From NCBI GenBank assembly GCA_964583615.1, contig CAZOWM010000015.1, positions 1 to 64,000 on the forward strand: a stretch of 64,000 nucleotides of DNA. The letters are read 5' to 3'. A program made the position numbers and the translations under genes. This stretch comes from CAZOWM01 sp964583615. Its GTDB lineage: Bacteria; Spirochaetota; B62-G9; DRHN01. The notes under the pieces are model-generated. The model had not been told where the DNA came from. It saw only the letters and a program-made list of their open reading frames with translations, and searched no databases. Of this stretch, positions 8,302 to 17,704 are shown piece after piece (within the stretch, counting starts at the first letter, position 1; each line of letters begins with the position of its first letter).

Positions 8302-9348
8302 TCAGAGTCCGACCTCTGTTCTTCGGTACCGCGAGGAAAGATCTTTCATTCCTGCATTGAGAAATGAAAACAGGCCGGAAAATCCAGGAATAATAAAAAA
8401 TGTAATCACCGAAAGGAACCCCATCAAAAGGAGCATGAAAAAAATATCGAGCGTGAACTCAAAGTTATCGAATGAGAGAAAAAGTGATTTCTTCATCACT
8501 TGCCATACACTTTCATCCCTGTTCATCGTGCAGAGAGGAAATACCCACAATAGGATGAATATGAAAAACACGAGCATCCAGAAATTGATCGCCGCAATGA
8601 AAACGGAAATGTCTGCGCTCATAATAAAGATGTAGAAGTAGATGTTCGCGGCAACGGCACTGAAAATCACTGTGAAGAATAGGGATATGAAGAGAGAGCG
8701 AAAGAAGTACATTCCTATTGAATAAAACAGATAGGAAAAGCTCTTTGTTTCATGAAACACCACTCTCTGTGTATACTCGCTTATACCGCAGAGTGAGCCG
8801 GCAAAAATAAGATAGCTGATCCCGAAAATCACAGAATACCAGATGAGAGTCCTCCTCTCCGGCAGGGGGGAAGCGCGGTAAAAGAATATCTCAATGGTGT
8901 TTTCCTTCAGCTGATCGATCCTCATCGTCAATATCTGTTTTCCTGCAGCATTCGTGATCGTCGTGATCTGTCCGGGTGAACGTATTTCTGCGTATCCCAG
9001 TGCCTCCTGCCGAAGAATTTCGAGTGATCTCTGATTGTGGGACTTTAAAAATATGTGCTTCCTGACAGAGTTGAAGCGCGTTCTATCAAACACATACGCT
9101 TCATGAGTGGGGTGCTCATCTTCTGCTCCGTCTGAAAAAATAACAATAGCCAGCCGCTTGTGGTCAGGATGAGAGTGAACAACGGTGATGTTCATCGAGT
9201 CTATATAACGGATAACAACCGGGACGAGCTTCACTGAAGTGAAGCACAAAAGCAGTAGAGGGACGAGAAAGATGCTATTTACTGTAATGAGTCTCTTCGC
9301 ATTGCTCAGAGAAACAAATAGAAACTTGTTCAAAGTAATTTTCGTCAT
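8302..9348 (-). CDS. Multi-pass membrane protein of unknown function
   Basis: I do not recognise the family. The 348-residue product has one hydrophobic segment near residues 22-45, a soluble region of about 115 residues, then four or five long hydrophobic segments (starting near 168, 205, 230, 255 and 300) rich in Phe and Ile. This would put a soluble domain outside or inside between the first helix and the helical bundle. I chose ATG 9348 (MTKITLNKFLF); a longer open frame upstream would overlap the divergent nucleoside kinase and has no family-like content. No catalytic motif is visible. Confidence 0.65.
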   Translation of the reverse strand: MTKITLNKFLFVSLSNAKRLITVNSIFLVPLLLLCFTSVKLVPVVIRYIDSMNITVVHSHPDHKRLAIVIFSDGAEDEHPTHEAYVFDRTRFNSVRKHIFLKSHNQRSLEILRQEALGYAEIRSPGQITTITNAAGKQILTMRIDQLKENTIEIFFYRASPLPERRTLIWYSVIFGISYLIFAGSLCGISEYTQRVVFHETKSFSYLFYSIGMYFFRSLFISLFFTVIFSAVAANIYFYIFIMSADISVFIAAINFWMLVFFIFILLWVFPLCTMNRDESVWQVMKKSLFLSFDNFEFTLDIFFMLLLMGFLSVITFFIIPGFSGLFSFLNAGMKDLSSRYRRTEVGL

Positions 9349-9444
9349 CTCAATCCGAAAAGATAATATTCCTTGTTCTACAACTCCAATATTAAATTGT
9401 ATGGTATCGGCTTGAACAATCAAATTTATTTGCCGGAGCCTGGT

Positions 9445-11127
9445 ATGCTGAATCAAATCCAACCGAACATACATGTACACGTGGACGGGTACGGAATAAT
9501 CCAGGTGTCGACTCCGGTTCCATTGATTGAGCTGAAAAAACTTGTTTCTCCAGAAGAAGACCGGCTCGTCCCGATTGTCGGAGCGCTGTACAACAACCGG
9601 ATCATGGGATTGGAGTATGTAATTTCGCGTGACTGTACGGTCAAATTTATTACACCGGAAACAGAAGAGGGTGTCAGCATCTACAGAAAGAGCCTTTCGA
9701 TTCTTCTCCATGCATCCTTTATTGATACCTTCGGTGACAGTGCGAGGCTCAAGATAGAGCATTCGCTGAACAGGGGGTATTTCTATTCGTACATCGGTGG
9801 AAAATCGATTTCGGCGGATATGGTGGAACGGATCGAACGAACAATGAATGATATGGTTGACAAAAACATTCCCTTCGAGAAGATTGAATGCGAAAAAGAG
9901 GAGGCGCTCGATATTTTCAGGAATATCGGTGCTTGGGACCGGTACTATCTCCTGAAATACTCGGACAGAATAAAGCCGAACCTGTACAGGCTCGGTGACT
10001 GTATCAACCTTGCTCAGGGGCCTGTGGTCCCATCAACCGGATACCTCAAACTCTTCGCACTCACACATTACCCTCCCGGTCTCGTCCTGACCTTTCCACA
10101 GCAGAACTCACCGGACCGACTCTCCCCTCCGTTAGAACAGAAGAAGCTCTTTCAGATTTATTCAGAACAGAGAGAATGGAGTAAGATCCTCGATGTTGAT
10201 TCTGCTGGCAAACTCAACCGTCTGATTATCGAGAGAAAAATCGACGAACTTGTATGGGTGTCTGAAGGCCTTCACGAAAAAAAGATATCCCAGATCGCCG
10301 ACCACATAACAAAGCACGTGGCTGACCGCCGGATAATACTGCTTGCAGGTCCCTCCTCATCGGGAAAGACAACCTTCGCCAAGCGGCTCACAATCCAGCT
10401 TCTGGCAAACGGCATAAAACCGGAGGTTGTCTCCCTCGACAGCTACTACCTTCCCCGCCAGCAGATGCCGAGAGACGAATATGGAAACATCAACTTTGAA
10501 AGTCTATACGCGCTTGACGTAGATCTGATCAACAAACACATCAAAAAGCTTCTCGGGGGAAATACCGTTGAGGTCCCGTCCTACGATTTCAAAACCGGCG
10601 AGAGCATAAAAGGAGCCGCCTCCCTGAAGCTCAGGAAAAATCAGATCGTCATCTTCGAGGGGATTCACGGAATGAACGAAAACCTTACGAGCATGATCGA
10701 CAGAGAGGCGAAGCTGAAAATTTACATAAGCGCTCTCACACAACTGAACATCGACTATATAAACAGAATCCCGACGTCCATGATCAGGTTAATCCGCAGG
10801 ATCGTCCGAGATTTCAATTACAGAGCCTACTCAGCAAAACAGACGCTCGTTCAGTGGCCTCAGGTAAGGAGGGGAGAAGATCAAAATATTTTCCCCTATC
10901 AGGAGGAGGCTGATATCATGTTCAACTCTTCGCTCGTATACGAGATGTCTGTTCTGAAAGTGTATGTGGAGCCCCTTCTCAAGCAGATAGAGGATACGGA
11001 ACCGGTGTACACCCAGGCCAAACGTCTCCTTCATTTTACCTCCAATTTCATCTTCATCACTCCGGAATGTGTGCCTCCCACATCCATACTCAGAGAGTTC
11101 ATCGGGGGGAGCGGCTTTCGGTATTGA
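9445..11127 (+). CDS. Nucleoside (uridine) kinase with ThrRS-like N-terminal domain
   Basis: The 560-residue protein joins an N-terminal TGS/SAD-like region resembling threonyl-tRNA synthetase (residues ~1-260; HSLNRGYFYSY is the HxxxxxY-type segment) to a C-terminal P-loop kinase of the phosphoribulokinase/uridine kinase family. The Walker A motif is GPSSSGKTTFAKRL near residue 305, followed by SLDSYYLPR and FEGIHGMNE. It probably phosphorylates uridine or cytidine. The architecture is common in spirochaetes, Thermotogales and clostridia. I chose ATG 9445, which has GGAG six bases upstream; a TTG 24 codons earlier is possible. Its 3' end overlaps the convergent antiporter gene by 29 bases. 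Confidence 0.9.
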   Translation: MLNQIQPNIHVHVDGYGIIQVSTPVPLIELKKLVSPEEDRLVPIVGALYNNRIMGLEYVISRDCTVKFITPETEEGVSIYRKSLSILLHASFIDTFGDSARLKIEHSLNRGYFYSYIGGKSISADMVERIERTMNDMVDKNIPFEKIECEKEEALDIFRNIGAWDRYYLLKYSDRIKPNLYRLGDCINLAQGPVVPSTGYLKLFALTHYPPGLVLTFPQQNSPDRLSPPLEQKKLFQIYSEQREWSKILDVDSAGKLNRLIIERKIDELVWVSEGLHEKKISQIADHITKHVADRRIILLAGPSSSGKTTFAKRLTIQLLANGIKPEVVSLDSYYLPRQQMPRDEYGNINFESLYALDVDLINKHIKKLLGGNTVEVPSYDFKTGESIKGAASLKLRKNQIVIFEGIHGMNENLTSMIDREAKLKIYISALTQLNIDYINRIPTSMIRLIRRIVRDFNYRAYSAKQTLVQWPQVRRGEDQNIFPYQEEADIMFNSSLVYEMSVLKVYVEPLLKQIEDTEPVYTQAKRLLHFTSNFIFITPECVPPTSILREFIGGSGFRY

Positions 11128-12373
11128 GCTGTATTTCTCCCGCCTTTTTCAGTGCGAATTTCGTAAGGATGGGGCCCACAAGCTCGAACACGATACAGCT
11201 TGCAGCAACCGTGGTGATGATCGTCGAACCAATTGCACTCCCGCGGGCGCCGAATTCCGAGAACCTGTTACCCACCACCAGCGCAAGTCCGATCGCGACA
11301 CCGGCCTGAGAAAGAATTCCCAGCCCGAGGTAAGTACGAATTTTCTTTTCCGCTCTCCCGAGCAGAGCGCCGAGCCAGGACCCGCCCAGCAACCCGCCGG
11401 ATCTCGCAAGGATGTACACGATTCCCACACACCCGAGTGACGGCAGGAGAGAAAGCCTGAGATGAGCGCCTGCAAGGATGAAAAACAGAACGAAGAGCAG
11501 GGGCAGCGCCTGAGTGATCTCTGTGCGGATTTTTCGTATAACCTTTTCAGGCTGTGTGTTCACCGCAACGATCCCGAGAATGAGATTTGTCAGTATCACG
11601 GAGAGCCGAAGCCGAACACAGATTCCCGTTGCAATCAGTACGAACGCAAAGGTGAGTACAAAAACGTCTCGCTGGCTCGAGATCCTCTGCAGGGGGAGAC
11701 AGAACACAAAGGCGATCACACTGCCGATCCCCACACTCAGCCCGATCTCCAGAAAAGGTTTCGCGATAAGGGCGGATACCGTTGCAGCAGGCCCCCCATT
11801 TTCCACGTTGAGCATGCTCCTGGCAAATGCAGAGGCAAAGCCGAATATTACGATACCGAACCCGTCGTCGAATCCCACGACCGCATAGAGCGCCCTGGTC
11901 AGACTGCCTCGCGCCTTGTACTCATCGATCACCGCAACCGTACCTGCGGGCGCGCTTGCTGGTGCAATCGCACCGAACAAGAGCGCGAGCACAATATCCT
12001 TTGTCACCAGATAAACGCCTGCGCTCACCGCGAAGAATGCGGCCAGTGATTCGAGGAGGATGATCAAAATGATCCCAGCCCCCTGTTCTTTCAGCGTGCC
12101 TATTTTCAACTCAAGGCCGATCGAGAGCGCCACGAAACCAAGGGCGATCTCCGTTATAAAGGACAGTCCTTCAAGGGAACGAGAGCCAAGAATGTTCAGC
12201 AACGATGGACCCGCGAGCACACCGACGATCATAAATCCGATGATGGAGGGCAGTCTCATGAACCGGATCCCGCGTCCCGCATAAAAACCGGCCAGAAGCA
12301 ACATCCCGACTGTAAGAAGAGAGGGAAGCGAAAGTTTCTCGATCCATGCGTGCAGCAGGCTGAGTAACTCCAT
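11099..12373 (-). CDS. CPA2-family cation/proton antiporter
   Basis: This 424-residue integral membrane protein has about 12-13 hydrophobic segments and the Kef/NapA-type monovalent cation:proton antiporter pattern. Conserved features include RLPSIIGFMIVGVLAGP near residue 40 and the intramembrane acidic region VVGFDDGFGIVIFG, whose Asp pair is a candidate ion site. No RCK/TrkA domain follows, so it is the short form without cytoplasmic nucleotide gating. GGAGAAATCAC precedes the ATG. It lies 21 bases downstream of two EIIA-type regulators and may be co-transcribed with them, a possible link between PTS signalling and ion homeostasis (inference). Confidence 0.88.
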   Translation of the reverse strand: MELLSLLHAWIEKLSLPSLLTVGMLLLAGFYAGRGIRFMRLPSIIGFMIVGVLAGPSLLNILGSRSLEGLSFITEIALGFVALSIGLELKIGTLKEQGAGIILIILLESLAAFFAVSAGVYLVTKDIVLALLFGAIAPASAPAGTVAVIDEYKARGSLTRALYAVVGFDDGFGIVIFGFASAFARSMLNVENGGPAATVSALIAKPFLEIGLSVGIGSVIAFVFCLPLQRISSQRDVFVLTFAFVLIATGICVRLRLSVILTNLILGIVAVNTQPEKVIRKIRTEITQALPLLFVLFFILAGAHLRLSLLPSLGCVGIVYILARSGGLLGGSWLGALLGRAEKKIRTYLGLGILSQAGVAIGLALVVGNRFSEFGARGSAIGSTIITTVAASCIVFELVGPILTKFALKKAGEIQLNTESRSPR

Positions 12374-12394
12374 GTGATTTCTCCGTTTACGAAC

Positions 12395-13207
12395 CTAGAA
12401 TTCTATTGAACCGCTCGTGTAAATAAGGTCCTGTACAGCGACAAGCACGCCGGGCTCTTTTATGATGTTGTCCGCAATGAGATTTATTCTTCGAATCACA
12501 TCATTGCTCAGACCTTTGTGCACCACTGCCACGATAATTTTGTTGAACGTCGCCCGTCTCTCGCTCCACAGCGCGGAAAAGAGAGGAAGCGAATAAAGAT
12601 AGGATCCGGCGTTATCCGCATCGAGCACCAGAAGTGAGCCTCGCACCGCAGCGGTGAACACCTGAAGAATTTCATTGAAATAATCCTCTCTTTGGACAAA
12701 AACGTGGAAGAGACATTGCCCTTTTTTTGCTTCTGTTTCTTCACCGTACCGGAGCAGGTCTGACAGATAGGCAAACACATCCCTTCCGTCCTTCAGGTTC
12801 CTGAGCCGTTCGACGACCTCGGGAGTCTTGATGAGCTTCGATATCGAAGAGAGTATCTGAATGTGCACGTCGCGCTGCGCAGAAGGCCCTATGATGAAAA
12901 AAAATGCGTGCACGGGCTTAGTATCGATTGCATCGAAGTCGACTCCCTCTTTGCTTATCAACAGTCCAACGACGAATTCCTCGATTTGGTCAAGACTGCA
13001 GTGGGGAATGGCAATCCCCTTCCCGAACCCGGTCGAACCGATCTTTTCGCGCGCGAAGAGGCTTTCAAAGATCTCGTCTTCCCGGTATGCTGAGAGCAAC
13101 ACACTTTTTTTTGCGAGTCGTGCTATCTCTGCAAGGATCCCTCTTTTGTCTTCTGCGCTGCTTCCCACCTTTATGCATTCGATTCGGAGGCATTTCAACG
13201 GTTCCAT
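12395..13207 (-). CDS. PTS EIIA (PtsN-type) domain with unidentified C-terminal domain
   Basis: This 270-residue protein begins with an EIIA fructose/nitrogen-type domain (residues ~5-150); the phospho-accepting His is expected in GIAIPHCSLDQ near residue 70. Residues ~160-270 form a separate alpha/beta domain (LFHVFVQREDYFNEILQVF ... VLVAVQDLIYTSGSIEF) that I cannot assign; the strand pattern recalls ferredoxin-like/PII-type folds, but this is a guess. AAGGAG six bases before the ATG at 13207 fixes the start. It follows the HTH-EIIA gene by 13 bases, so the pair is surely an operon. No sugar permease is nearby, so the role is probably regulatory. Confidence 0.85.
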   Translation of the reverse strand: MEPLKCLRIECIKVGSSAEDKRGILAEIARLAKKSVLLSAYREDEIFESLFAREKIGSTGFGKGIAIPHCSLDQIEEFVVGLLISKEGVDFDAIDTKPVHAFFFIIGPSAQRDVHIQILSSISKLIKTPEVVERLRNLKDGRDVFAYLSDLLRYGEETEAKKGQCLFHVFVQREDYFNEILQVFTAAVRGSLLVLDADNAGSYLYSLPLFSALWSERRATFNKIIVAVVHKGLSNDVIRRINLIADNIIKEPGVLVAVQDLIYTSGSIEF

Positions 13208-13220
13208 GGTCATCTCCTTG

Positions 13221-13946
13221 TTACTCCTTTGTTAAAGAAAAACTGTTTTCACCCTGGAGGATGATGCGCATCACCTGCTGCTTTTCGCGCGCAGAAATAA
13301 GCGCGGAAACGGTTTGTTCATCTCGCAGGAGACCGGAAATCCTCCCCATGAGCCGAAGATGGACAACCTCACTGTCGGTGTACAGAAGAAAGAAGAGGTG
13401 TGTCTTTTTCCCATCGACTGCATGAAAATCCGTTCCTTCTGGACATATCCCAATACAAAGCACAGGACCGCCCTCAGGGTTTTCGCGCGGATTCCGGATA
13501 TGCGGAATTGCAACACTCTTTCCGACCGCAGTCGATGCCATCTGCTCTCTGTTCAGGAGCTTGCGAAGGAAGGTCTGTTCATTCTTTACAATCCCCGCAG
13601 CAACAAGCGGCCGAACGAGCTGGGCAAGCACCGCGTTTTTTGAACCTGGTTGAATGTTCAACTCTATCAGCTCCGGTCGAAGCAGACGGGAAAGAAAAAC
13701 AGCGCCTGCATCCGCTTCAATAAGCCTGACAAGGTCGTTTTTCGGCACAACATTCATCTTGGCGAGCAGCCAATCATCGATGAGCGCCCTGACAAATCTC
13801 CACTGGCCCCCAACCTTTGCACAGGGGATTTTTCCACCGTGCACCATACGGAGGACAGTTTTCTGAGAGAGCTTCAGATACTGGGAGACCTCTTCCAGGG
13901 TCAGAATGTCGTCATAATTTGTCTTTAAATTTAGTTTATTGTCCAT
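13221..13946 (-). CDS. Excisionase-type HTH fused to PTS EIIA domain
   Basis: Residues ~14-65 form a helix-turn-helix of the MerR/excisionase class (LTLEEVSQYLKLSQKTVLRM followed by GKIPCAKVGGQWRF, where the 'wing' sits). Residues ~90-235 form an EIIA domain with the candidate phospho-His in SVAIPHIRNP. The fusion suggests a DNA-binding protein whose activity depends on PTS phosphorylation state. Similar HTH-EIIA proteins are known from spirochaetes. A sigma70-type promoter lies about 20 bases upstream. No clear Shine-Dalgarno is visible before the ATG, so translation may be nearly leaderless or start weakly. Confidence 0.88.
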   Translation of the reverse strand: MDNKLNLKTNYDDILTLEEVSQYLKLSQKTVLRMVHGGKIPCAKVGGQWRFVRALIDDWLLAKMNVVPKNDLVRLIEADAGAVFLSRLLRPELIELNIQPGSKNAVLAQLVRPLVAAGIVKNEQTFLRKLLNREQMASTAVGKSVAIPHIRNPRENPEGGPVLCIGICPEGTDFHAVDGKKTHLFFLLYTDSEVVHLRLMGRISGLLRDEQTVSALISAREKQQVMRIILQGENSFSLTKE

Positions 13947-13964
13947 TTTTGTCTATTAATTTCT

Positions 13965-13992
13965 AATATAGTACAGTATTTGTAATTGTCAA
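13965..13992 (-). promoter_or_regulatory. Sigma70-type promoter of the EIIA regulator operon
   Basis: TTGACA (13987-13992) and TATATT (13965-13970) are spaced 16 bases apart on the minus strand, upstream of the HTH-EIIA gene. Confidence 0.7.
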
Positions 13993-14019
13993 GAGAAAAC
14001 CGGTGAGCATGTCACATGT

Positions 14020-14739
14020 TCATGTTCGGTCCTGCTGGAGCGTGCAGACTGCATCGATTATCCCATCGATGTGAGCGTATCCCGCTTCTCTTCCCCTGGT
14101 GAAGGCTTCTTCGATTTTGTGAAAATCGAGAGGGCGCATTTTTTTCACCGAGGGTTCAATGAGGAAATCCGCAAGTGTCTTCCTGTACACTACACCGAAC
14201 ACTGACACGTCAGAAAAAATGATCAGGTCCGCACCGCTGTCCTTTGCCACCTTCAGCATCATGCTGTTAAGAATTCCCCCATCAATGTAGCGGTGCCCCT
14301 TCCAGAGTAGCGGCTCGAATAGCCCTGGAAAGGAAGACGAGGCTCTCATGGCGGGAACAATCGGACCTTCTTTGAAAACGTACATCTCGAACGAGGTGAG
14401 ATCAATCGTGAGGATGAAGACCGGCAGCCTGAGTTCTTCGATGCGCGTGTCTCCAAAGTCGCGTCTGAAAAACTCCTCTGCCTTCTGCCCTACAAAAAAC
14501 CAGTGCCGCAGCCGTATATCCTGCTGCGTGATCATCATCTCGTATTCCGCGGCCTTTTTTTTTATATCATCAACTGTACATCCCATTCCGTAATACCCTG
14601 CAACGATACTTCCGAAGCTTGCCCCGACGACAAGGTCGACAACCACCCCGTGCTCTTCAAGCACGCTCAGAACGCCCAGATGGGCAAGTCCCCGTGCACC
14701 GCCGCCGCTGAGAACGAAACCTACTTTTATATTTTTCAA
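14020..14739 (-). CDS. Patatin-like phospholipase
   Basis: This 239-residue protein is of the bacterial patatin/NTE (RssA-type) family. The oxyanion loop is SGGGARG (residues ~11-17), the nucleophile elbow is GASFGS near 40, and the catalytic Asp lies in YIDGG near 150: a complete Ser-Asp dyad. It should hydrolyse lipid acyl esters at the membrane surface. There is no signal peptide. It is transcribed divergently from the NAD(P)HX repair gene. The natural lipid substrate is unknown. Confidence 0.93.
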   Translation of the reverse strand: MKNIKVGFVLSGGGARGLAHLGVLSVLEEHGVVVDLVVGASFGSIVAGYYGMGCTVDDIKKKAAEYEMMITQQDIRLRHWFFVGQKAEEFFRRDFGDTRIEELRLPVFILTIDLTSFEMYVFKEGPIVPAMRASSSFPGLFEPLLWKGHRYIDGGILNSMMLKVAKDSGADLIIFSDVSVFGVVYRKTLADFLIEPSVKKMRPLDFHKIEEAFTRGREAGYAHIDGIIDAVCTLQQDRT

Positions 14740-14847
14740 ACAATACTCCAGGCTGGGGAATTTCGGCTTTTATCTGTACTGTATCACAAAAAACCTGAAA
14801 ATATCCATAAAGAAAACAGTTCTCACACACAGATCCTTTACTTTCTC

Positions 14848-14875
14848 TTGACACTCTCCGCTGGTCTGAGATAAT
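14848..14875 (+). promoter_or_regulatory. Sigma70-type promoter of the NAD(P)HX repair gene
   Basis: TTGACA (14848-14853) and GATAAT (14870-14875) are 16 bases apart. The predicted transcript starts about 40 bases before the chosen ATG, which excludes much upstream extension. Confidence 0.8.
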
Positions 14876-14923
14876 TACAAAAGCATGGGGAACCTGAGCC
14901 GTTTCCCAGGGAGGCAAAAGAGG

Positions 14924-16501
14924 ATGAAGGTGAGCAGCGTGGAAGAAATGAGAGAAATGGACCGCAGGGCGATTGAAGAGTTCGGAATATCCGACGTGGT
15001 GCTCATGGAAAACGCCGGAAATGCTGCATACTCGGTCGTGCTCGGGGAAACGGGAATTCGTGAAAAACGTTTTGCGATTTTCTGCGGAACCGGTAACAAT
15101 GGAGGAGACGGATTCGTGGTTGCCCGCAAGATTCACTCGATGGGCGGAATCGTACACGTGTTTCTCCTCGGAGACAAAGAACGATACAAGGGGGCCGCAC
15201 GGATAAACCTCGATATCCTTTCCCGACTCCGGATTGAAACGCTCGGTATCACCTCTTCCATCACTCCTGCACGTGAAGAGTTGAAAAGGTGCGACGCGGT
15301 CATCGACGCCGTTTTTGGAACCGGGCTTACGAGAAACGTAGAGAACATCTACAGAGAAATCATCGATCTGATAAACGCGTGCGGGAAGACTGTGTTCAGC
15401 ATCGATATTCCTTCAGGAATCAACGGAAACACCGGTTGTTCGATGGGCACTTCGATAAAAGCCGATCACACCATCACCTTCGGGACCCCGAAACTGGGAA
15501 ACGTTCTCTATCCGGGGTTCGAGTGCTGCGGGAAACTGTGGCTCACACGTATCTCATTTCCTCCTGCGCTGCACGAGAACGCCGAAGTTTTAACAGAAAT
15601 CAACATCCCCGCTCGGCTTCCTCCGCGGAAAACCGATGGCCATAAGGGTGACTTCGGAGACGTACTCTTCATTGCAGGAGCGGCAAACTATTACGGTGCC
15701 CCCCTTTTTTCCGCACTCTCCTTCCTCAAAGCAGGAGGAGGGTACTCGCGTCTTGCAGCACCTAAGTCTGTCACCCCATTTGTCGCCACACAGGGGAATG
15801 AAATCGTCTTTGCTCCCCAGGACGAGACCGAAACCGGCAGCCTTGCACTGAAGAGTGAGCGTGCGCTTCGCTCACTCTCTGAAAAAGTCGACCTTGTTGT
15901 AATCGGTCCGGGGCTCTCACTCGACACAGACACACAGGCCCTTGTGAGAAACCTGCTACAGGCTGTGAAAAAACCGGTCATTCTCGACGGAGATGGAATC
16001 ACTGCAGTTGCGGATTACACGGAAATACTGAAAAAACGTGAACACCCGACAGTCCTCACTCCCCATCCCGGGGAGATGTCAAGAATCGCGCACAAACCCG
16101 TTGCGGAGATCACCCGTGACAGAATCGGGCACCTTCGCGAGCTCTCCCGGGCGCTCGATGCTATTGTTGTAATGAAAGGGGCCCACTCACTCATTGGCTT
16201 TCAGGACGGCAGAATATCCATCAATATGAGCGGAAACTCTGGCATGGCAACCGCAGGTTCCGGTGATACGCTGACAGGAACCATTGCTGCGATGTACGGC
16301 CTGGGCTTGTCACTGGAGGACGCGGTGAAAACCGGCGTGTTTTTACACGGACTCGCGGGCGACCTGGCAGCAGCAGAAACAGGTGAGGATGGAATAACCG
16401 CACGTGACATACTGGAGCGTCTTCCGGAGGCCGCGAAACACTACAGAACCGACTACGAGCGGATCGTAGAAAACGCCTGCGGTACCATCTTTTCCGTGTA
16501 G
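14924..16501 (+). CDS. nnrD: Bifunctional NAD(P)HX epimerase / ADP-dependent dehydratase
   Basis: The 525-residue protein fuses the two enzymes that repair hydrated NADH and NADPH. The N-terminal YjeF_N epimerase (residues ~1-210) shows LMENAGNAA and GTGNNGGDGFV. The C-terminal ribokinase-like dehydratase (residues ~220-525) shows GGGYSRLAAP, VIGPGLS, LTPHPGE and the nucleotide-binding GNSGMATAGSGDTLTG. I placed the start at ATG 14924, just after GGGAGG, since an ATG 13 codons earlier lies almost on the transcription start. It converges with the aldo/keto reductase gene, with 9 bases between the stops. Confidence 0.94.
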   Translation: MKVSSVEEMREMDRRAIEEFGISDVVLMENAGNAAYSVVLGETGIREKRFAIFCGTGNNGGDGFVVARKIHSMGGIVHVFLLGDKERYKGAARINLDILSRLRIETLGITSSITPAREELKRCDAVIDAVFGTGLTRNVENIYREIIDLINACGKTVFSIDIPSGINGNTGCSMGTSIKADHTITFGTPKLGNVLYPGFECCGKLWLTRISFPPALHENAEVLTEINIPARLPPRKTDGHKGDFGDVLFIAGAANYYGAPLFSALSFLKAGGGYSRLAAPKSVTPFVATQGNEIVFAPQDETETGSLALKSERALRSLSEKVDLVVIGPGLSLDTDTQALVRNLLQAVKKPVILDGDGITAVADYTEILKKREHPTVLTPHPGEMSRIAHKPVAEITRDRIGHLRELSRALDAIVVMKGAHSLIGFQDGRISINMSGNSGMATAGSGDTLTGTIAAMYGLGLSLEDAVKTGVFLHGLAGDLAAAETGEDGITARDILERLPEAAKHYRTDYERIVENACGTIFSV

Positions 16502-16510
16502 AAAAACATT

Positions 16511-17635
16511 TCAGATGGGGATGGAGGAAACAGCTTCCCGTGTCAGTTTGTAATGCGCGTGGTCGAGTTTCGCAATAATATCGATTCCATACGGGCAGCG
16601 CGGAATGCATTCCCCGCATGCAGTGCATGCATCTGCCTTTTTTTTCAATCTTTCGTAAGCCGAGCGGGCCCTTTCCCTATTTTCAAACCAGAACCGGAGC
16701 CTGTCTCTGAGTGCGAAATAGGGCATGGCCCTTATCTTCCTGTCTCTGAGCTGCCGGTCGTACCACCCCTCACAGAGAAACACCTCGGGAATATTTATTT
16801 CCTCAGGACAGGGAAGGCACTTCCCGCAGAGCCTGCAGATGTAGTTTCCCAGCACAGGATTTTGTGTGAAGAGTCTCTGCTGCTCCTCATCTGACATCGG
16901 TGTACACCTGTTGACAATCTCGAGGTCCGAAGCGAGCATTTCCATGGTGTTGAACCCCGCTGCAATGACGTCGATTGGAAGGGAGAGCACATATCTGAAA
17001 CTCTCCTCAGGATACTCCCATAACAGCCCGTCTGCGAGCGCTTTCATGCAGATGACTCCCATCCCCTTTTTCTTTGCACGGGGTAAAAGCTCCTTTTCCG
17101 TGCGGGGAAAATTGAACCGGTCAAAGAAGTTGAACCCTGTCATGAGCACATCGAGTTCGCAGTGCTCAACCGCCCGTGTGAGGACATCAGGAACACCGTG
17201 ACCCGATATCCCGATGAAGCGAATCTTTCCCTGCCTTCGCGCATCCAGAAAGGCTTCCATTGCGCCGTCAGGACCGAGTATCTGGTCGAGCTCCTCGTCA
17301 GTCTGTACGTGATGAAACAGGAAAAGGTCGACATAATCCGTGCGTAGCCTTTTCAGGCTCTCGTCGAGTGAAGCGGCTGCTCCCCGCCTGTCACGGTGGT
17401 GTGTCTTCGTCGTAAGAAAACACTCGTCTCTGCGCTCACTCATGACGAGTCCCACCTTTCTCTCCGATTCCCCGTCTCCGTACTGCGCCGCGGTTTCAAT
17501 GAAATTTCCCCCCCGATCCAGAAAGGCATTCAGTATCCGCACCGCATCCCTGTCTGAAATCTCGAGAAGATGGAAACCGCCGGCACCGAGAATACTCACT
17601 GTTTCGCCGGTTTTTCCCAACGCTCTTTTTACCAT
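16511..17635 (-). CDS. Aldo/keto reductase with C-terminal 4Fe-4S domain
   Basis: This 374-residue protein has an N-terminal aldo/keto reductase barrel (residues ~1-270; the catalytic-region pattern ETAAQYGDGESE, then KTHH). A C-terminal ferredoxin-like region follows with CRLCGKCLPCP (~275-285) and CTACGECIPRCPYGID (~345-360). This is the widespread anaerobe family annotated as 'aldo/keto reductase, 4Fe-4S'; substrates are mostly unknown. The start at 17635 has AAAGAGG eight bases upstream. The next gene downstream converges. Confidence 0.92.
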   Translation of the reverse strand: MVKRALGKTGETVSILGAGGFHLLEISDRDAVRILNAFLDRGGNFIETAAQYGDGESERKVGLVMSERRDECFLTTKTHHRDRRGAAASLDESLKRLRTDYVDLFLFHHVQTDEELDQILGPDGAMEAFLDARRQGKIRFIGISGHGVPDVLTRAVEHCELDVLMTGFNFFDRFNFPRTEKELLPRAKKKGMGVICMKALADGLLWEYPEESFRYVLSLPIDVIAAGFNTMEMLASDLEIVNRCTPMSDEEQQRLFTQNPVLGNYICRLCGKCLPCPEEINIPEVFLCEGWYDRQLRDRKIRAMPYFALRDRLRFWFENRERARSAYERLKKKADACTACGECIPRCPYGIDIIAKLDHAHYKLTREAVSSIPI

Positions 17636-17704
17636 CGTACACCTCTTTGAAGACTTTCTTTCAAGGATACTACACCGTATCGGATATTCCAATGAGAAAG
17701 CGCA

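Noticed and set aside
8302..9762. Full 486-residue version of the membrane protein
   Set aside because: The extra N-terminal 138 codons run antisense into the nucleoside kinase and carry no hydrophobic or family-like pattern. ATG 9348 is the sensible start.
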